Assembly: GCA_018902385.1 (NCBI GenBank)
Contig: JABSSW010000017.1
Coordinates: forward strand, 1 to 64,000
DNA from: Physcia stellaris
Lineage: Eukaryota > Ascomycota > Lecanoromycetes > Caliciales > Physciaceae
Length of the DNA stretch: 64,000 nucleotides
Reading direction: 5' to 3'
Every line of letters begins with the position of its first letter. Position 1 is the stretch's first letter. Of this stretch, positions 1 to 11,404 are shown piece after piece. Position numbers and translations under genes: made by a program. The notes below the pieces were generated by a model. The model saw only the letters and a program-made list of their open reading frames with translations, did not search any database and was not told the DNA's origin.

Positions 1-114
1 AGATTTCCTACTTGGCAGTCACATTATCATCTACCCCGACAACAGTCAAGTGGAGGGCGTTCATCGTAACACGGGTTTAGACTTCAGTGCTGCTAGTTGG
101 AGCGATGTGATACA

Positions 115-405
115 GGTCGGCTGGCTGGACCAGGGGTGCTGAAGCAAATGAGACGCAATTGCAGCAGGTTTCGTCTCTTCTTGACCCACCCACCCACCCA
201 TGTCTCAATAACCGTTCTTCTACGTATTAATTCCACTCCGGCAGAAGGCTCTATCGCGTAGACACGAAGAGTTTGTTTCGGCATAGTGGCGGCTCCAGTT
301 TGGCGTGTTCTGGCCTCCGTGGGCATACTGCTTGCTAGAAACACCGCCCACACACCCATAGTATAGTATCTTGTTGTTCTAGCAATCAGGCGAAGGAGGC
401 TTTAG
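115..405 (+). repeat. Dispersed repeat, copy 1 (short form)
   Basis: This is the first of three related copies in the window (others at 736-1143 and 38830-39174). All share a 5' block containing GGCTGGCTGGACCAGG or GACTGGCTGGACCAGG, followed by GCAATGAGACG. All share a 3' block with CATACTGCTTGCTAGAAA, then CGCCCACACACCCAT, then TTGTTGTTCTAGCAATCAG. This copy lacks an internal segment present in copy 3. No coding potential is convincing, and the borders are approximate. It could be a solo LTR, a SINE or a non-autonomous DNA element; the family is not recognised. Confidence 0.7.
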
Positions 406-735
406 CATGCTTCGTGAAGTCGCCTGCACGATAATGCTCGAGATAACACAGCATCGATGCCTCTTAGCGTCTGTATCCACATAGCAGGATGGATGGGAAG
501 CTGTATCTTATGAACCACTCAAGCAGTGGCTCCTTTGAGAATCTTGTTCAAAGAATAAGGTATATGGCGGTCGAGGACTATACCCTACTAGCCTTTTTCC
601 TATTTGAGTTCGAGGAAAGCTTTAGGTGGGTACGAAGTACCTCAACAGCTTCGCCAGGATTGAAAAGGCATCAAAGCGCACCTTGAATAGTACGGTCATT
701 CAATTTCTACAAAGTAACGAACACGGGTGCGTGCA

Positions 736-1143
736 ATAGAGGTCGGCTGGCTGGACCAGGGTGCTAAAGCAATGAGACGAAACTGCAGTGGCGGGGGCTT
801 GGCACGCCTAAATAGGCAACCTTCCCCCCGAGCTTCTGGTTTCTGCATCTTTCGTCTCTTCTTTTCTGAGACTAAGATCACATACTATCTTTCCCTTTTC
901 GTTCGGCGTCCCCTCATGGCCTGTTCTATGCCTCTTGAGCGACGCTGACGCCGTCTATGGACTCTTCCTTCGACGGCTTGGGTCTTGAGGTTTTGGGAGT
1001 TTGGTATCGGCATAGTGGCAGCTCCAGTTCGGCACGCTCTGTCTGGTCCCCGTGGGCATACTGCTTGCTAGAAATCACCGCCCACACACCCATTGTATGA
1101 TAGTATTTTGTTGTTCTAGCAATCAGGTGAATGAAGCTTTAGC
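736..1143 (+). repeat. Dispersed repeat, copy 2 (long form)
   Basis: This second copy lies in the same orientation as copy 1, about 330 bases downstream. It keeps the same 5' and 3' blocks but has a divergent centre (about 875-1005). A TATA-like TAAATAGG sits near 810, and copy 3 has TATATAGG at the equivalent place. That would suit an internal promoter, but this is inference. Differences between copies include many C/T and G/A changes, so RIP-type decay is possible. Confidence 0.7.
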
Positions 1144-1482
1144 TAACGCGCACACAACGTTGTTAGGTCGACAAGGTAGCGACCGCCAACAGCACGGAAG
1201 AACTTCATCTTAGGGTTTACTGATACATTAATGGAGACCCATAAAGGACTACGAAAGAAACGCCGTAGACGGCAGAGCTGGTACTTTATAGCCAATTTTC
1301 AAGCATTGCCTTTGACGGAGCAGTCTTGTTAGCAAATAAATCCAACCGGAATGGTAGTTGAGCAAGGAGCACCGGCAACGGACATCAGGGAAAGAATGAA
1401 GAACGAGGATTGATATCGAATCATGTATTGTCTGGGAAAGGGCTACATTTGCTTCATCTGGAGGCGCCCCATTGCTTCGGAG

Positions 1483-3213
1483 CTACTGTTGCTCAAAATG
1501 AAGTCGCCATTTCTCCAGTTCAACAATCATGCGCTCGCGCAGATGATGACAACCCTCCTTCCCTCCTTTGAGAGAATCTAGGGGCCATCCCTCAAATCTC
1601 CAGCGAGCTGCGCACAACAGAAGAACCCCACAGTCGTAGGTATTCCGCTGAATAGGCTGATCGATTGGTATCTTCGGCTCCACAGCTGCCAGATCCATTT
1701 CTCTCGACAAGCTAGATAGACCTTGCTTGATGACTGGCCAGGCTTGACGGATTTCGTTTCCGTATCCAGGTAGGCTGGACAAAAACTCCGCTTGCCATTT
1801 ACCACCCTCCGTCCAGAGGTGAAACATTACCCAGTGATCCTTGGCGTGGCGTGGGAAGAGATGGTGCTCAACATCCTCAACGCGGGCCCCAGGGTATCCC
1901 GATGGAGGCCAGGATGTGGAATGGTCGTTCTCGCCGAGCCAACCGGAGAGCCACGCGTGCCATCTGGGAGACTGGGGCCGCTCACTCCCGCTTTCAAAAT
2001 GCCCATTCGCTTCATGGCAGACAAGACTTAGATAACCCTCGATTATGGCATCATCTACCCATTTGCCTGATGCCAGCGTGAGCATGTTCTCCGCCGAGAC
2101 TGGAAGTGGTGCTTTGGTGAGACCGTGGAGAGGTGCGATGCCAACGTTCCTGTCGTACCTGGTAGAAGTTAGTATTGGAAGGATACAAAGGGGACATAAT
2201 CACCTGTCAACGTGTTTTACTCTATCTGACTCACTAACAGCGAGATTAGCTAGGATATTTTTTGCCAAGTCATCAGCAGGAGGACTTGGCCTTGATTGTA
2301 GGTTTGTCCGCTCGGGCTCTGGAGTAGCAGACGCTGGACGCTTGGCTCTTGATGTACTGCTCTCAACTGGGAGCTGCCTCGCAATTTGCGCTTCGAGATT
2401 CTTGACCTTCTGCTTCGCGACTTTTCCTTGAATGACGCTGGGGTCTGGTCGCTTTGCAATGTAGGCCCGAATCAAAACCCACATTGACAAGCATCTTTCG
2501 AGGCGGTCTATGGCGTCAGGCACTGTATGCACAATGAGTGTTTGTGGAACGTGAAGGAGGATTTGGAAAGACGTACTTGTCACTTGCTGGAGCTTCGGGC
2601 TAGTTATGAATTGCTGCATTTCATCATTAGTCCTCATGACATGGAAGGCCACACGGATGACTTGCCTTATGCGCTGGAAACAGCCAGTCATACTGCACGT
2701 CAGCGCAGAAGACCGTCCAGTGAAGCGATGATGGGAATTCGCCCACCACCCTTCTAACCTCGTTCTGCGCTTGGAGCTGTTCAGGTCAGCATCCTCAACG
2801 GCAACGACGTGTGTCACTACACAGTCTTTCACGGTAGAAGATCTTAAAGCGTCTGAAGTGACTCACCCATTTGTTGGCATCTATGAGAGGCTTGAGCAGC
2901 CTGGCCACTTGTGACTTCCTCTCATCATCCTGGCTTTCTCGTCTGTTGGCAAACATAAGCTTATGGCGGCAGTGGAGGAGTGCGAGATGAAGGAGAATAC
3001 GGCTTACTCCGCCGAGATCTCTATTATTAGGTGTTTGAGCCCAAGAAGAATGGCTCCACCATAATGATCGAGGCCTAGATATTGGGATTGAGAGGAGGCT
3101 GCTACCGTGTACCACCGATTGATGGAAGTCCAGACTGCATCTAAATCCGGTTTCCCAATATCTTTGAGTGCTTGGGACGGCTTTGGGAGGGGAAATGGAT
3201 TAGTTGTGGCCAT
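1483..3213 (-). CDS. Ulp1-like C48 cysteine protease family protein
   Basis: A SUMO/ubiquitin-like peptidase of the Ulp1/SENP type is likely. I see five exons: 3213-3008, 2942-2867, about 2793-2577, 2522-2204 and 2158-1483. Introns are 45 to 90 bases; the last has a perfect TACTAAC branch point. Phases agree and give about 497 aa. The acceptor of intron 2 has two in-frame options. The catalytic domain is C-terminal: the active-site His is in HWVMFHLW, and the oxyanion Gln and nucleophile Cys are in QRNTYDCGV. The Asp normally found in a DSL motif between them appears replaced (FLSSLPGYG), so activity is uncertain. The middle has a Lys/Arg-rich, Pro/Ser-rich linker. The start is the first ATG of the N-terminal exon. 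The gene faces the AAA ATPase gene across a 273-base divergent promoter. C48 domains also occur in fungal transposons, but no terminal repeats are visible here. Confidence 0.75.
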
Positions 3214-3486
3214 TTTGATTATTGAATAGGTTGTCGGTCGAATTGGAGAAGGGAGCTGGTTACGAGTAGATGGGAAAGTCCGGTTACGCGACGTAATCTC
3301 CTGAGCAACACTTCAACGATAAGGACCGGATGAGTAATACCGTAGCTTGAATGCTAGCATGCATTTCGTATCGCGATAGTATCTCGGAGACGCGCCAGCC
3401 TTAGTGATTCAATCTACGAGCCAACCACCCAATATCACATCAACCGTTATCCCAATACCTATATTATTCATCTCAGCATTGCAGCC

Positions 3487-5370
3487 ATGGCAAGCACTGC
3501 TAACAAGAGGGGACGAGATGACGAGAACCAGCTGCCACCGCCGAAGCGTTCAACTAGAGTATGCCACCCGCATTAAACCGTTCGAGCATTCTTTCGTGGC
3601 AGGAGAGCACCAACAAAGCGCTTGCTTTACATCAATACTGGTTAGCATAGAAGGCTGACTGCCGGCCAACAGAGTAGTACTTCCGATGGACGCTCCAGTA
3701 CAACCGACCGCCAAGGCACGCAGACGTAAGCACATCAAGTCATTGGAGTTTCGTATGGATCGCTGACAGGGCTTGAAGGTTTCCCGAGCTCGAGCCCTTC
3801 AAAATCCCGGACGACATGAATGCGATCGCCCCAGAATCCCTGCTTGACAACCCCTCAACAGCAATTTCAGAGGATATTTATCGGCAAGATTTGAACTACA
3901 TCTTCATCACCGCTGCCAACCAAGCAATACCCAATCATATTGAAATGCACAAGCTTTGGATCAGATGTCGAAAACCCACCGTTGAGGATCTCTGGGAGTC
4001 GAGATACCCTCCAAGCGGTTCTTACCAGCAGTCGTCTGCCACAAGCAGCTTGCGTATGTTGCTGACGATTGAGAAGATGCTAACGCTCACTAGCGACGAG
4101 GCCATGATACGACGTCTTCGAACACTCCAATTGGACTACATCATGTTCATGTGCTTGCGGCATGGAAGTACGGACAGGCCCAACCACTACTTTCCCGCCC
4201 ATGAGGAACAGTTCAAAAGCTTGATCACAACCCTTGAGAATGATCCAATACCTGCCAAGCCAAGCAAGCCAAGCGTCATTCCAGCTGGCAAACGCGCCAT
4301 CTTCGAAGCTCTCAGGGTCAATCCCGACAAAGTGGTCAAGATGGATGAGATCTCGGGCTATGAGGACGCCAAAAATGATATCAAGCGAGCGATCTTTATG
4401 GCGACAAGGACACCTCAACTGACTGCGCACGGGATTGGCTCCAAGGGTATACTATTATATGGACCCCCGGGTACAGGGAAGAGTCTGCTGGCAAAGTGCA
4501 CTGCAGCTCTGAGTACCAAATGTGCTGTCTTCAAAGCTTCCTCCGCTGACTTGATTGAGAAGTGGATGGGGGAGAGCGAGCAGAACGTGGCCCACCTCTT
4601 CGCCATCGCTGCTGAAAACGCACCCTCGATCATCATCATTGATGAGATTGAAAGTCTATGCCAAAATCGGCAGTCAGCAACCGCGAGTGATGGTAATGCA
4701 CGCAGGGTTGCCACAACTTTGCTTGATAAGATGACCGAGCATGATAACGTCTGTGTTCTAGGTACCACCAATCTACCTTGGCAATTGGATCCTGCATTTG
4801 CACGTCGTTTTCGCAGAAAGATACACGTTGGGCTGCCGTCTCTCTCTGTAAGACAAGAGATGATCGCTCAACGTCTGCGCCCATTCAATCACAATCTTTC
4901 TACAGCTGACATCAGGACCTTTGGCCAGGCCTGCAGTGGTTTCAGTGGCGACTCGGTTGTTGGATCAATAGAAGTGGTCGTTGAGGATCTGGCCTACAAA
5001 CTTGAGTCTGCAACGCACTTCAAGCGTGTAGGTATGTCATATCAGACCTCAACGTTTACTTGGTAGTATGCTGATAGTACATAGGTCTCTCTAATTCTTC
5101 GATACGCTTTCTCTAACGGTATCATAGGTCAAGGTCGACGGACAGGAACTCTATTGCCCTTGTGGCTCCAACGAAGGTGGATTTATGCGCACTTACGAGT
5201 CAATGGAGCAGGAGGGCTTGGCATCATTGGTGACCACCGAGACCTTGACGCTCCCAATGCTTCAAAATGCCGCAAAGCGTTTCGTAGCACAAGTCCAAAA
5301 GTCTCAGAATGATGAGAATTTAACTCTGAAGTGGACCAAGGAACAATTCTTCTCGGACTCAGCGATCTGA
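3487..5370 (+). CDS. AAA ATPase, Vps4/katanin-like (meiotic clade)
   Basis: A P-loop ATPase that probably remodels a protein complex. The model has four exons: 3487-3558, 3673-3725, 3779-5027 and 5128-5370. It stays in phase and gives 538 aa. The N-terminus is basic and proline-rich (RGRDDE, PPPKRSTR), which suggests a nuclear signal. The single AAA domain covers roughly residues 210-430. Walker A is GPPGTGKS, Walker B is IIIIDEIESL, the pore-loop region is KWMGESEQN, and the arginine finger region is FARRFRR. These are Vps4/katanin/spastin-type features. No MIT domain is evident. The C-terminal exon holds the helical end (TLPMLQNAAKRF). The last donor is taken as GTAGGT at 5028, because the nearby GTATGT would put the final exon in another frame. 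The substrate is unknown. Confidence 0.8.
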
Positions 5371-6128
5371 TAGAAGATCACGGTCCATTGTTGGGCGCAG
5401 CGTACACTGAGCAAAGCATACCAGGCATAGAAAGTCTTCAAGTGTAGCTTCGGTGATCTGCAGCGCTCATTAGGTAGCATGGCATCTGAAGGTGCTGAAC
5501 ATCGCTTGCTCTAATTCCTAATGTCCTCGTGTCCGTCGTTTCTTCTCCAAGAGCTATACATACATTCAAATACTCTATCTTTGCCCGTAGTTGCGCGCGA
5601 GATGTAGAAGCAAGACCGAACCAAACATGCAGCAGGATGTGTTGAGCGTCTGTTACGCTAACCAAATAGCGTGTTTTGATCTGGACTTATCAACAGTGGT
5701 CGCGCCTTTTGAAACTTCTTCTTTCTCCATCACAAACCCAAACTCTACAGGTAACCCATTGAAGTGCTGCAGTGTCTCCTTGGTTGACTGTTGTATAGCT
5801 CTCCAACATCCAACAAGCTCTAATCGTAAGTCTGAGAACCTGCGTACTCTTCTCTACATTCTGTATCCAGCATGAACGCTTCGGAACTTGCACACTCGAC
5901 AACACCTAGGATTCTTCTTTTGATGTTTCTGCTGACCGTGGACATAGACATCTACCAACAAACATCAGTGTAAGCTGTACTTTTTAGGCCTTGTCATTCC
6001 AAGCTAGGTTTTGACCTCTCCCATCCTTGCGCTTCGTCGCTCTCGTTCCGAGTGGCTTCGTGTTGAGCTTTACCCATCAATCGACAATCTTAAAGGGTGT
6101 TTCAAGCGGTGCTGATATATTAGGTTAG
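5371..6128. other. Intergenic region, no gene seen
   Basis: This stretch separates the AAA ATPase gene from the RGG-protein gene, which lies in the same direction. Short ORFs on both strands lack recognisable motifs or plausible splice partners. It probably holds the 3' end of one gene and the promoter of the next. Confidence 0.5.
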
Positions 6129-7100
6129 ATGAACACTACGATTGTACCTTTCGCCGCCGGGGGTGGGCCCCTTGAACCCAACAACAACAACTCTGGTGGT
6201 GGTGGCAGGGGTAGCGGGGATGGTGATGGTGGTGGTCGCGGCGGTCGTGGAGGAGGAGAAAGCCGCAAGGTTCTCGGCAAGTGCCCTCGGTGCCAAAATA
6301 AGGCACATGGGGGTCAGTGCTGGGAGCCATGTGAACAGTGTGCCGTAAGGCACAATCCAAACAAAGACTGCCCTCCTCGGACTGGGTCGGCAAGCCAGTC
6401 CACCATCCGAGGGGGTGGCTCTGGATTTGGGTTCGTTGCTCGGGGTGCTTTTGGTGGCGGTAGGGGAGGGTTCGGGGGCGGTATGGGACAAGGTGGGTAC
6501 GGTGGCTTTGTTGGTACGTAATATTCCGTAAACTTGTTGAAGCGATTCGAGACATCAACCACAGGAAATTGTTGATAGTTCTAATTCTTTCAATAGGTGG
6601 TCCTCGCCCGGGGCCGCAACAGGTTACCTATGTAAGTTTTCCTATCCCATATGGTTGTATGTGCACTGACTACGTGTACAGGCCCAAAACGTTATGCAGG
6701 GTTTCACTTTCGAGCAAGCCCTTCAAATAGCAGCCTTAATCAAGGCCAACAATGTTGCTCCTGGAGCAACCCGAGGTGTTACTAGTGATGCGAGAAATCG
6801 TATCACGAAAGCATCCGGCAACCAAGGCGGGGGTCATGTCCTTCAGGATGGGCCATACGCAGGTATGACAAAGGCGCAGAAGCGAGCAACGAAAGCTCGA
6901 GAAAGGGTCGCCGAACAGGCAGCTTCTGCAGCAAACAGGGCTGGGGAGAGTAGTGCCACTCCCCAGAATGACCCCAACCAGGCCTCCGATGTAAATCCTC
7001 AGGCTCCTGAGGGTGATGCATTGGCAACAGACATGAATATGGATGACGCGCAATTTGGCGACGTTGATATTTATGCTGAAACACCGGCTGGGCAGCAGGA

Positions 7101-7138
<38 letters not shown>

Positions 7139-7224
7139 GCGGTGAGTTGTTTGAGAGGGGGTCTTATATACCTCCCCACAAGCAACACCCACGCCCTAGC
7201 TTTCCGGAACGTCGCCGAGAGTAA
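6129..7224 (+). CDS. Gly/Arg-rich zinc-knuckle protein with polyglutamine tract
   Basis: A probable RNA- or nucleic-acid-binding protein of unknown role. Three exons (6129-6513, 6597-6631, 6682-7224) join in phase to 320 aa. Residues 1-45 are Gly/Asn/Arg rich (RGGRGGGE). Residues about 50-85 hold a compact Cys/His cluster starting KCPRCQNKAHGGQC and ending KDCPP, which resembles a zinc knuckle. A second RGG-like stretch (GGGRGGFGGG) follows. The C-terminal half has a basic helix (MTKAQKRATKARER), an acidic segment, then a glutamine run of about eleven residues before a YIPPHK-type tail. The start is the only ATG before the Gly-rich exon. I do not recognise the family. Confidence 0.65.
7105..7137 (+). 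repeat. CAG trinucleotide repeat encoding polyglutamine
   Basis: An uninterrupted run of about eleven CAG codons inside the last exon of the RGG/zinc-knuckle gene. It is a microsatellite likely to vary in length between strains. The following GGC GGT keeps the frame. Confidence 0.9.
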
Positions 7225-8896
7225 GACACCATTGCTTACAATCAGGTTCGATTTCGTGCTCTTCTTTGGCGTTTGCTGGCTTGTACTTTAGCAATGGCAT
7301 TCGCTTGAAGATTTTCTCATATGCGAAAACGTGACATTAAATCTGCCGCCATTGACGACTATGTTCTGCTGTCATGTTACCCTGGGTAAACGATATGATC
7401 AAGCGTCCTGGTTGATCGCGACTTTGGCTTTGGGTTGTTTCTTGACTTGTGCCATAATAAGTTACCCCTTACAGCAGCTAATAAGTCCAAAGCCTCTAGA
7501 AAGAGCTAGACCAGGGCTTTGATCAATTTTTTCAAGGGCGGTGACCAAATTCTGTGAGGGCACAAAGACTGGGCAGGAGATGGAGACCATATGACACGTC
7601 CTCGTTGCATAGCTTCCGGCCCTTTTCAAGAGCATTGATAACTCTTTATCAGCTGCTTTTTATTGATAGCCCCATTGGCCCTTCTATATGCCGCATAAAA
7701 CGTAGTGTCAGGACTCAGGACTCGTATCGTTCTTCGCATAAGAAGTTGCTAAAATGATACGAAGCAGGGAATCGAACCTGGAGCGTTGTGTCAAGCCTGG
7801 TCATAAGAGAAGCTCCAAAAAAGTGTGGAGCCAGAGGTATCGATCCTCAAGGCTAGATCGGGGTTATGGGCCCCTCCTTAGCCGCTTTGCCTTTAGCTAA
7901 GCCCCAGATTCACGCTCTCTAATTCTACACGATATAGTCCAACCATCAAAGAAACGACCCTTGTACGTTGAGGTTCAGAAAGTTCCCATATTAGCGATAG
8001 TGGCACGCGTGATGACTCCCAAATCTCCATCTCACTTTAGAGCGATCAATTCTCGTGTAAATCGGATAATGAAACCATGCGCTTTCAGAGCATTGCTACT
8101 GGTGGATGACACTATGGTAAGTCGAGCAGCTCGAGACATACACATAGGCGAGCGGGATGCTGTTGGTTTTATTCCCGGAAATCGTATGATTCTTTCCGCT
8201 TCTTGGAGATGACCAAGCGCAGGGGGGATGCTTGCGTTGCGAGAGGCGTTTCAAGGTGGACGAGTTTGAGGTGGAACGAGAGTGTCAGCAGGCTTGTCGA
8301 TCCGATTATGACTCCCTACCTCGAGTGAATCGCATGGGTAATGCAGACTGCTTAAGCTTAGGTTTAGACTTAGATGCACCACTGCCACTACTCTTGTTAG
8401 CAGCAGCAGCATTGCCTTTGCCTGAGGCGGAGGTGGCTCTGGTGCCAACGGGCATTATCGAGGTACTACACCAGAAAACGTGTGGGAACATTGAAGAATT
8501 GAGATGTGCTTCTGGTGCGAAGGTTTCTACAACCGACTTTTGCAAGCATTGCGAAAGAAAGAGACGAAAGACGAGAAATGAAAGAAATGGGACATTCACC
8601 TCCTATTAAATAGGAGGCTAGCCCCTCCAAGCCCCTTTCATTTCGTCATCCCTGCATTAGCACCCATGTCTAGCCTGGACCAAGAGGCAAACTCCAGTAT
8701 GTAGAATTTCCCGCAAATGCATCACAAGGAGAACGACGAACACCCATCAAGCCTGGCATGACGGAGAAGTCGTTAAGGAAAATCTCAAAGATGCGAGGTC
8801 TCCAGATGTTGAACACTTTACATGTTACAGCGTCCGTGCTTATGAAGGTCTCAACCGCAGACAAAGGAGCGAACAAGAACCAATGGCTAGTTAAAG
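7225..8896. other. Mostly non-coding interval with tRNA-like sequences
   Basis: Apart from the tRNA-like unit at 7827-7905, I see no complete gene. A minus-strand frame from an ATG near 8460 to 8306 starts [14 protein letters not shown] and is Ser/Gly/Lys rich. It resembles a low-complexity first exon and has a possible donor GTAGGG near 8321. No downstream exon was found, so it is not called. Around 7757-7782 the minus strand has a second B-box-like GGTTCGATTCCC without a matching 5' half. Confidence 0.4.
7827..7905 (-). tRNA. tRNA-like element resembling initiator tRNA-Met, probably degenerate
   Basis: On the minus strand an A-box-like TAGCTAAAGG is followed by a GGGG-CCCATAA-CCCC hairpin, then GAGG-ATCGATA-CCTC and a run of six T. 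The run of G:C pairs next to a CAT anticodon, and a T-loop starting with A instead of T, are known initiator tRNA-Met features. Against a normal tRNA: the acceptor arms (GGGGCTT and TGGCTCC) pair imperfectly, and the element is about 79 bases with extra residues between the D arm and the anticodon stem. It is most likely a decayed or atypical Pol III unit. Confidence 0.35.
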
Positions 8897-10996
8897 CTAT
8901 CTCGACTTCCTGGCTCTACCTCGTCCCCGCTTGGCACCACGCGAGCCGCCACGCCCTCTACGCTGACTCTGAGCTTTCTTCTGCTCGTAATCATGAATTG
9001 CACTCTCGTCGATGTTCTCGCGGGGCTCCCAGGTATCTTCCCAGGCACCAATCCACTTGACGAGATACTGTAGATACAGGTTAACATTTCACGACAAGTA
9101 GGCGATGGGCTACAGGCTCACCTTGTGGACTCCGTCAACAACATCATCGTCAATGATGCGTTCAAGTTCCCAACGCCTTGAAGATGAGCTTTTGTCACTG
9201 TCTTCCGAGCTGCCGTCTGGAGACAATGATGACTCAACCACCTCTCTGCTGTTATTTACAGTCGAGGGGCTTTGGCCCTCATCGTCCCCTTCCTCCGACA
9301 ATGACTCGGCGTCTAGCAACATTGCTCTCTTGTTACGGCGAACTAGTTCTCTTCGCGCCTTTTTGGCTGCCCGCTTTTGCTTCTTTGTGGTCGGGTTCTC
9401 GACCACTTTTGAGCGCAGGGGTAGGCTGCTATGCCTAAATGCGCCTTGCTTCTTGAGCCTATTCCAAAGTTAGACACTATTTTTGGTATTACATTCGTCT
9501 TGGACCGAAAAGAATGTGATGGGGTAGGGAAAAGCTAAATCATGGTAGTACGTTTCGGGACGATGACGCTAATTGACATGAAAGGAATTGACCACGTTGC
9601 CACCTCGGTCAATCAAATACTTTTCGATGCCCCCGCACGGCAAGCGCTAGGATCACTTACTTCTTGGCGGTAGCACGAGTCACTCGTGCTTCTCCAGCTG
9701 CTGCCTTGGACGTATAGGCTTCATCCTGAACTTCGGCAGTCTCTGGGCTTTGTTGCCGTGCTGGACGGATATTGAGATGCCCCATGGCACGGAGGAAGAG
9801 AGGTGATGCCAATGTAGCGGTCCAACGAACGTTGTAGCCGCCGGGCAGTTCCTCTGAGTACGCCGCTTCTGTAGCCGAAGTCTGAGAGCTTTCTGGAGTC
9901 TCGTCAGCAGCGGAGGTAGCGCACTTTGTGAAATAGTTCCTATACTGCTCGATATTTCGGAGTCAGCAGCTTCCCATCACCGAGTATTGCTAGTTAAGAC
10001 GTCAAGAAAGAATCAAGGCCCAGAGATACGAACTTTGAACCATTTATCAGGCATCTCGAGAGTGATACTCTCCACTCTCCTCAACATGGCTTTTGCGTTC
10101 TTGATCTCTTGTTCAACATGTCCCCGAAAGTAGATGACCCAGAAGTCCCCGATCGGCTTAGCACGACCACGAGCTCCCCGCCTGGGATCTACATGGAGAT
10201 CCATACTCATCCTATAATCGAATAGACGTATTGTATAGATGTTTTCGTCGTTGGTAATGTTGAAGGTATAAAGGACGATCGGAGATGGATCTTTGTGCTT
10301 GGCACCTAGCTCCAAACGCAATGTTAATCCTTCAATGTTTCCCGCAGCAACGAGAGTACACCTCTGTAATGACTTATCAGAGTACTCGAAAAGGACCTTG
10401 TATCCTGTTAAAGATAATTGTAAGCCGGTAATCAGACTGTGTGAGATCGAAACGATCTTGGAACTGATCTCATTCCCGAACCTGACTATCAGGTACTTTG
10501 GAAAGCCACATACCTTCTCCCCCATTGTACTCTGAAGAGCTACAGCGTTGCACTTTAGCTACTTCTGCAGTCCAGTCTGCATGTCTGGCACTTGGAGGGA
10601 GGATACTGCCCGTTATTGATAATAATTTGCTGCGGGTTGCGGGCTGCCCTGGAATCCTATAATGCGATGTTAGCATCTCGTCGAAATACCAGCCAAGATC
10701 AACCAAGTAAGAGATCGGTTGCATCGCCCAAAGAATTCTCGAGCCATGACGGTGGCTCAGATCGTGAAGCTGCCAGACAAGTCCAGGTGGACAAATGATA
10801 GCCGTGGGCGGCGATCCAATGGCAGAGCTGCAAGGTGGAGAGTTTCCTGTTTGGGGCGTGGCCAGCTTCACGTTATATGGATGTAGATTGCATGAGGACG
10901 AATCACTGTCAATTGGAGATGGCCATTCACGTACCTGGTCTTGCCTGAAGAGGTGCTGCGCTTGAGCGCAGATGCTTGTTGTCGTGATTGAGACAT
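8897..10996 (-). CDS. Chromodomain protein
   Basis: A chromatin-binding protein is likely. The C-terminal chromodomain is split by a 54-base intron (9121-9068): WELERIIDDDVVDGVHK lies before it and YLVKWIGAWEDTWEPREN after it, giving the usual aromatic cage and W-x-P-E-N pattern. The last exon (9067-8897) ends in a very basic RGG-like tail (RGGSRGAKRGRGRARKSR). Upstream exons 9458-9122 and about 9951-9661 join in phase; the former has a Lys/Arg-rich helix, then a long acidic Ser-rich segment. A further exon around 10525-10013 has no motif I know. The first exon (10996-10935) starts MSQSRQQASALKRST. Junctions between 10827 and 10500, and near 10030-9955, are not settled. It is a single-chromodomain protein without a visible methyltransferase, ATPase or chromoshadow domain. 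Confidence 0.7.
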
Positions 10997-11404
10997 ATCG
11001 AATGATGTTTGCTATTCGATTGAGAGTAGAGGAATGTTTCGAACTGAGGGAGAGAGATGTTACTGCTGGTACTCTGCGAGAGCTTGAACCGCTTCACGAG
11101 CACTTCAACGCTATCTTGTAGGCTAATGAGTAGACTATGTTAGCTCAAGATAAGGCAGCCGCGTCGAACGGGGATATTCGAATACGCTAGAGAAATACCG
11201 TCCAGAACACGCGCCTTGCTGTTATAAAGACACTTGAATAGAATCTGTTCGAACAATCTTGACCAACATAAGTCCACCATGGCTTCTACCGAGTACATAT
11301 CTCTAGACTGGCGAAATGCGCCCACAGCAGAAGTGTAGGCGCCTACGCTCAATTTCAACGCGGCATTGGTCCAAGTTGGAGAATGCTGATGATTTGATAG
11401 AATC

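Noticed and set aside
115-1143. Two repeat copies as LTRs of one element
   Set aside because: Only about 330 bases separate them, with no coding sequence, and a third solo copy exists elsewhere.
1483-3213. Ulp1-like gene as frameshifted pseudogene
   Set aside because: A 65-base intron (3007-2943) and three others remove the apparent breaks and keep phase.
6136-6562. Long open frames on the minus strand opposite the Gly-rich exon
   Set aside because: They are shadows of the GGN-rich coding strand; the plus-strand exon has proper splice sites and a Cys cluster.
6736-7192. Minus-strand frames with poly-Leu or poly-Ala
   Set aside because: They are the reverse reading of the CAG repeat.
8306-8599. 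Minus-strand 97-codon frame with Ser/Gly/Lys-rich C-terminal half
   Set aside because: It may be a first exon starting near 8460, but no second exon, acceptor or homologous motif was found, and low complexity can stay open by chance.
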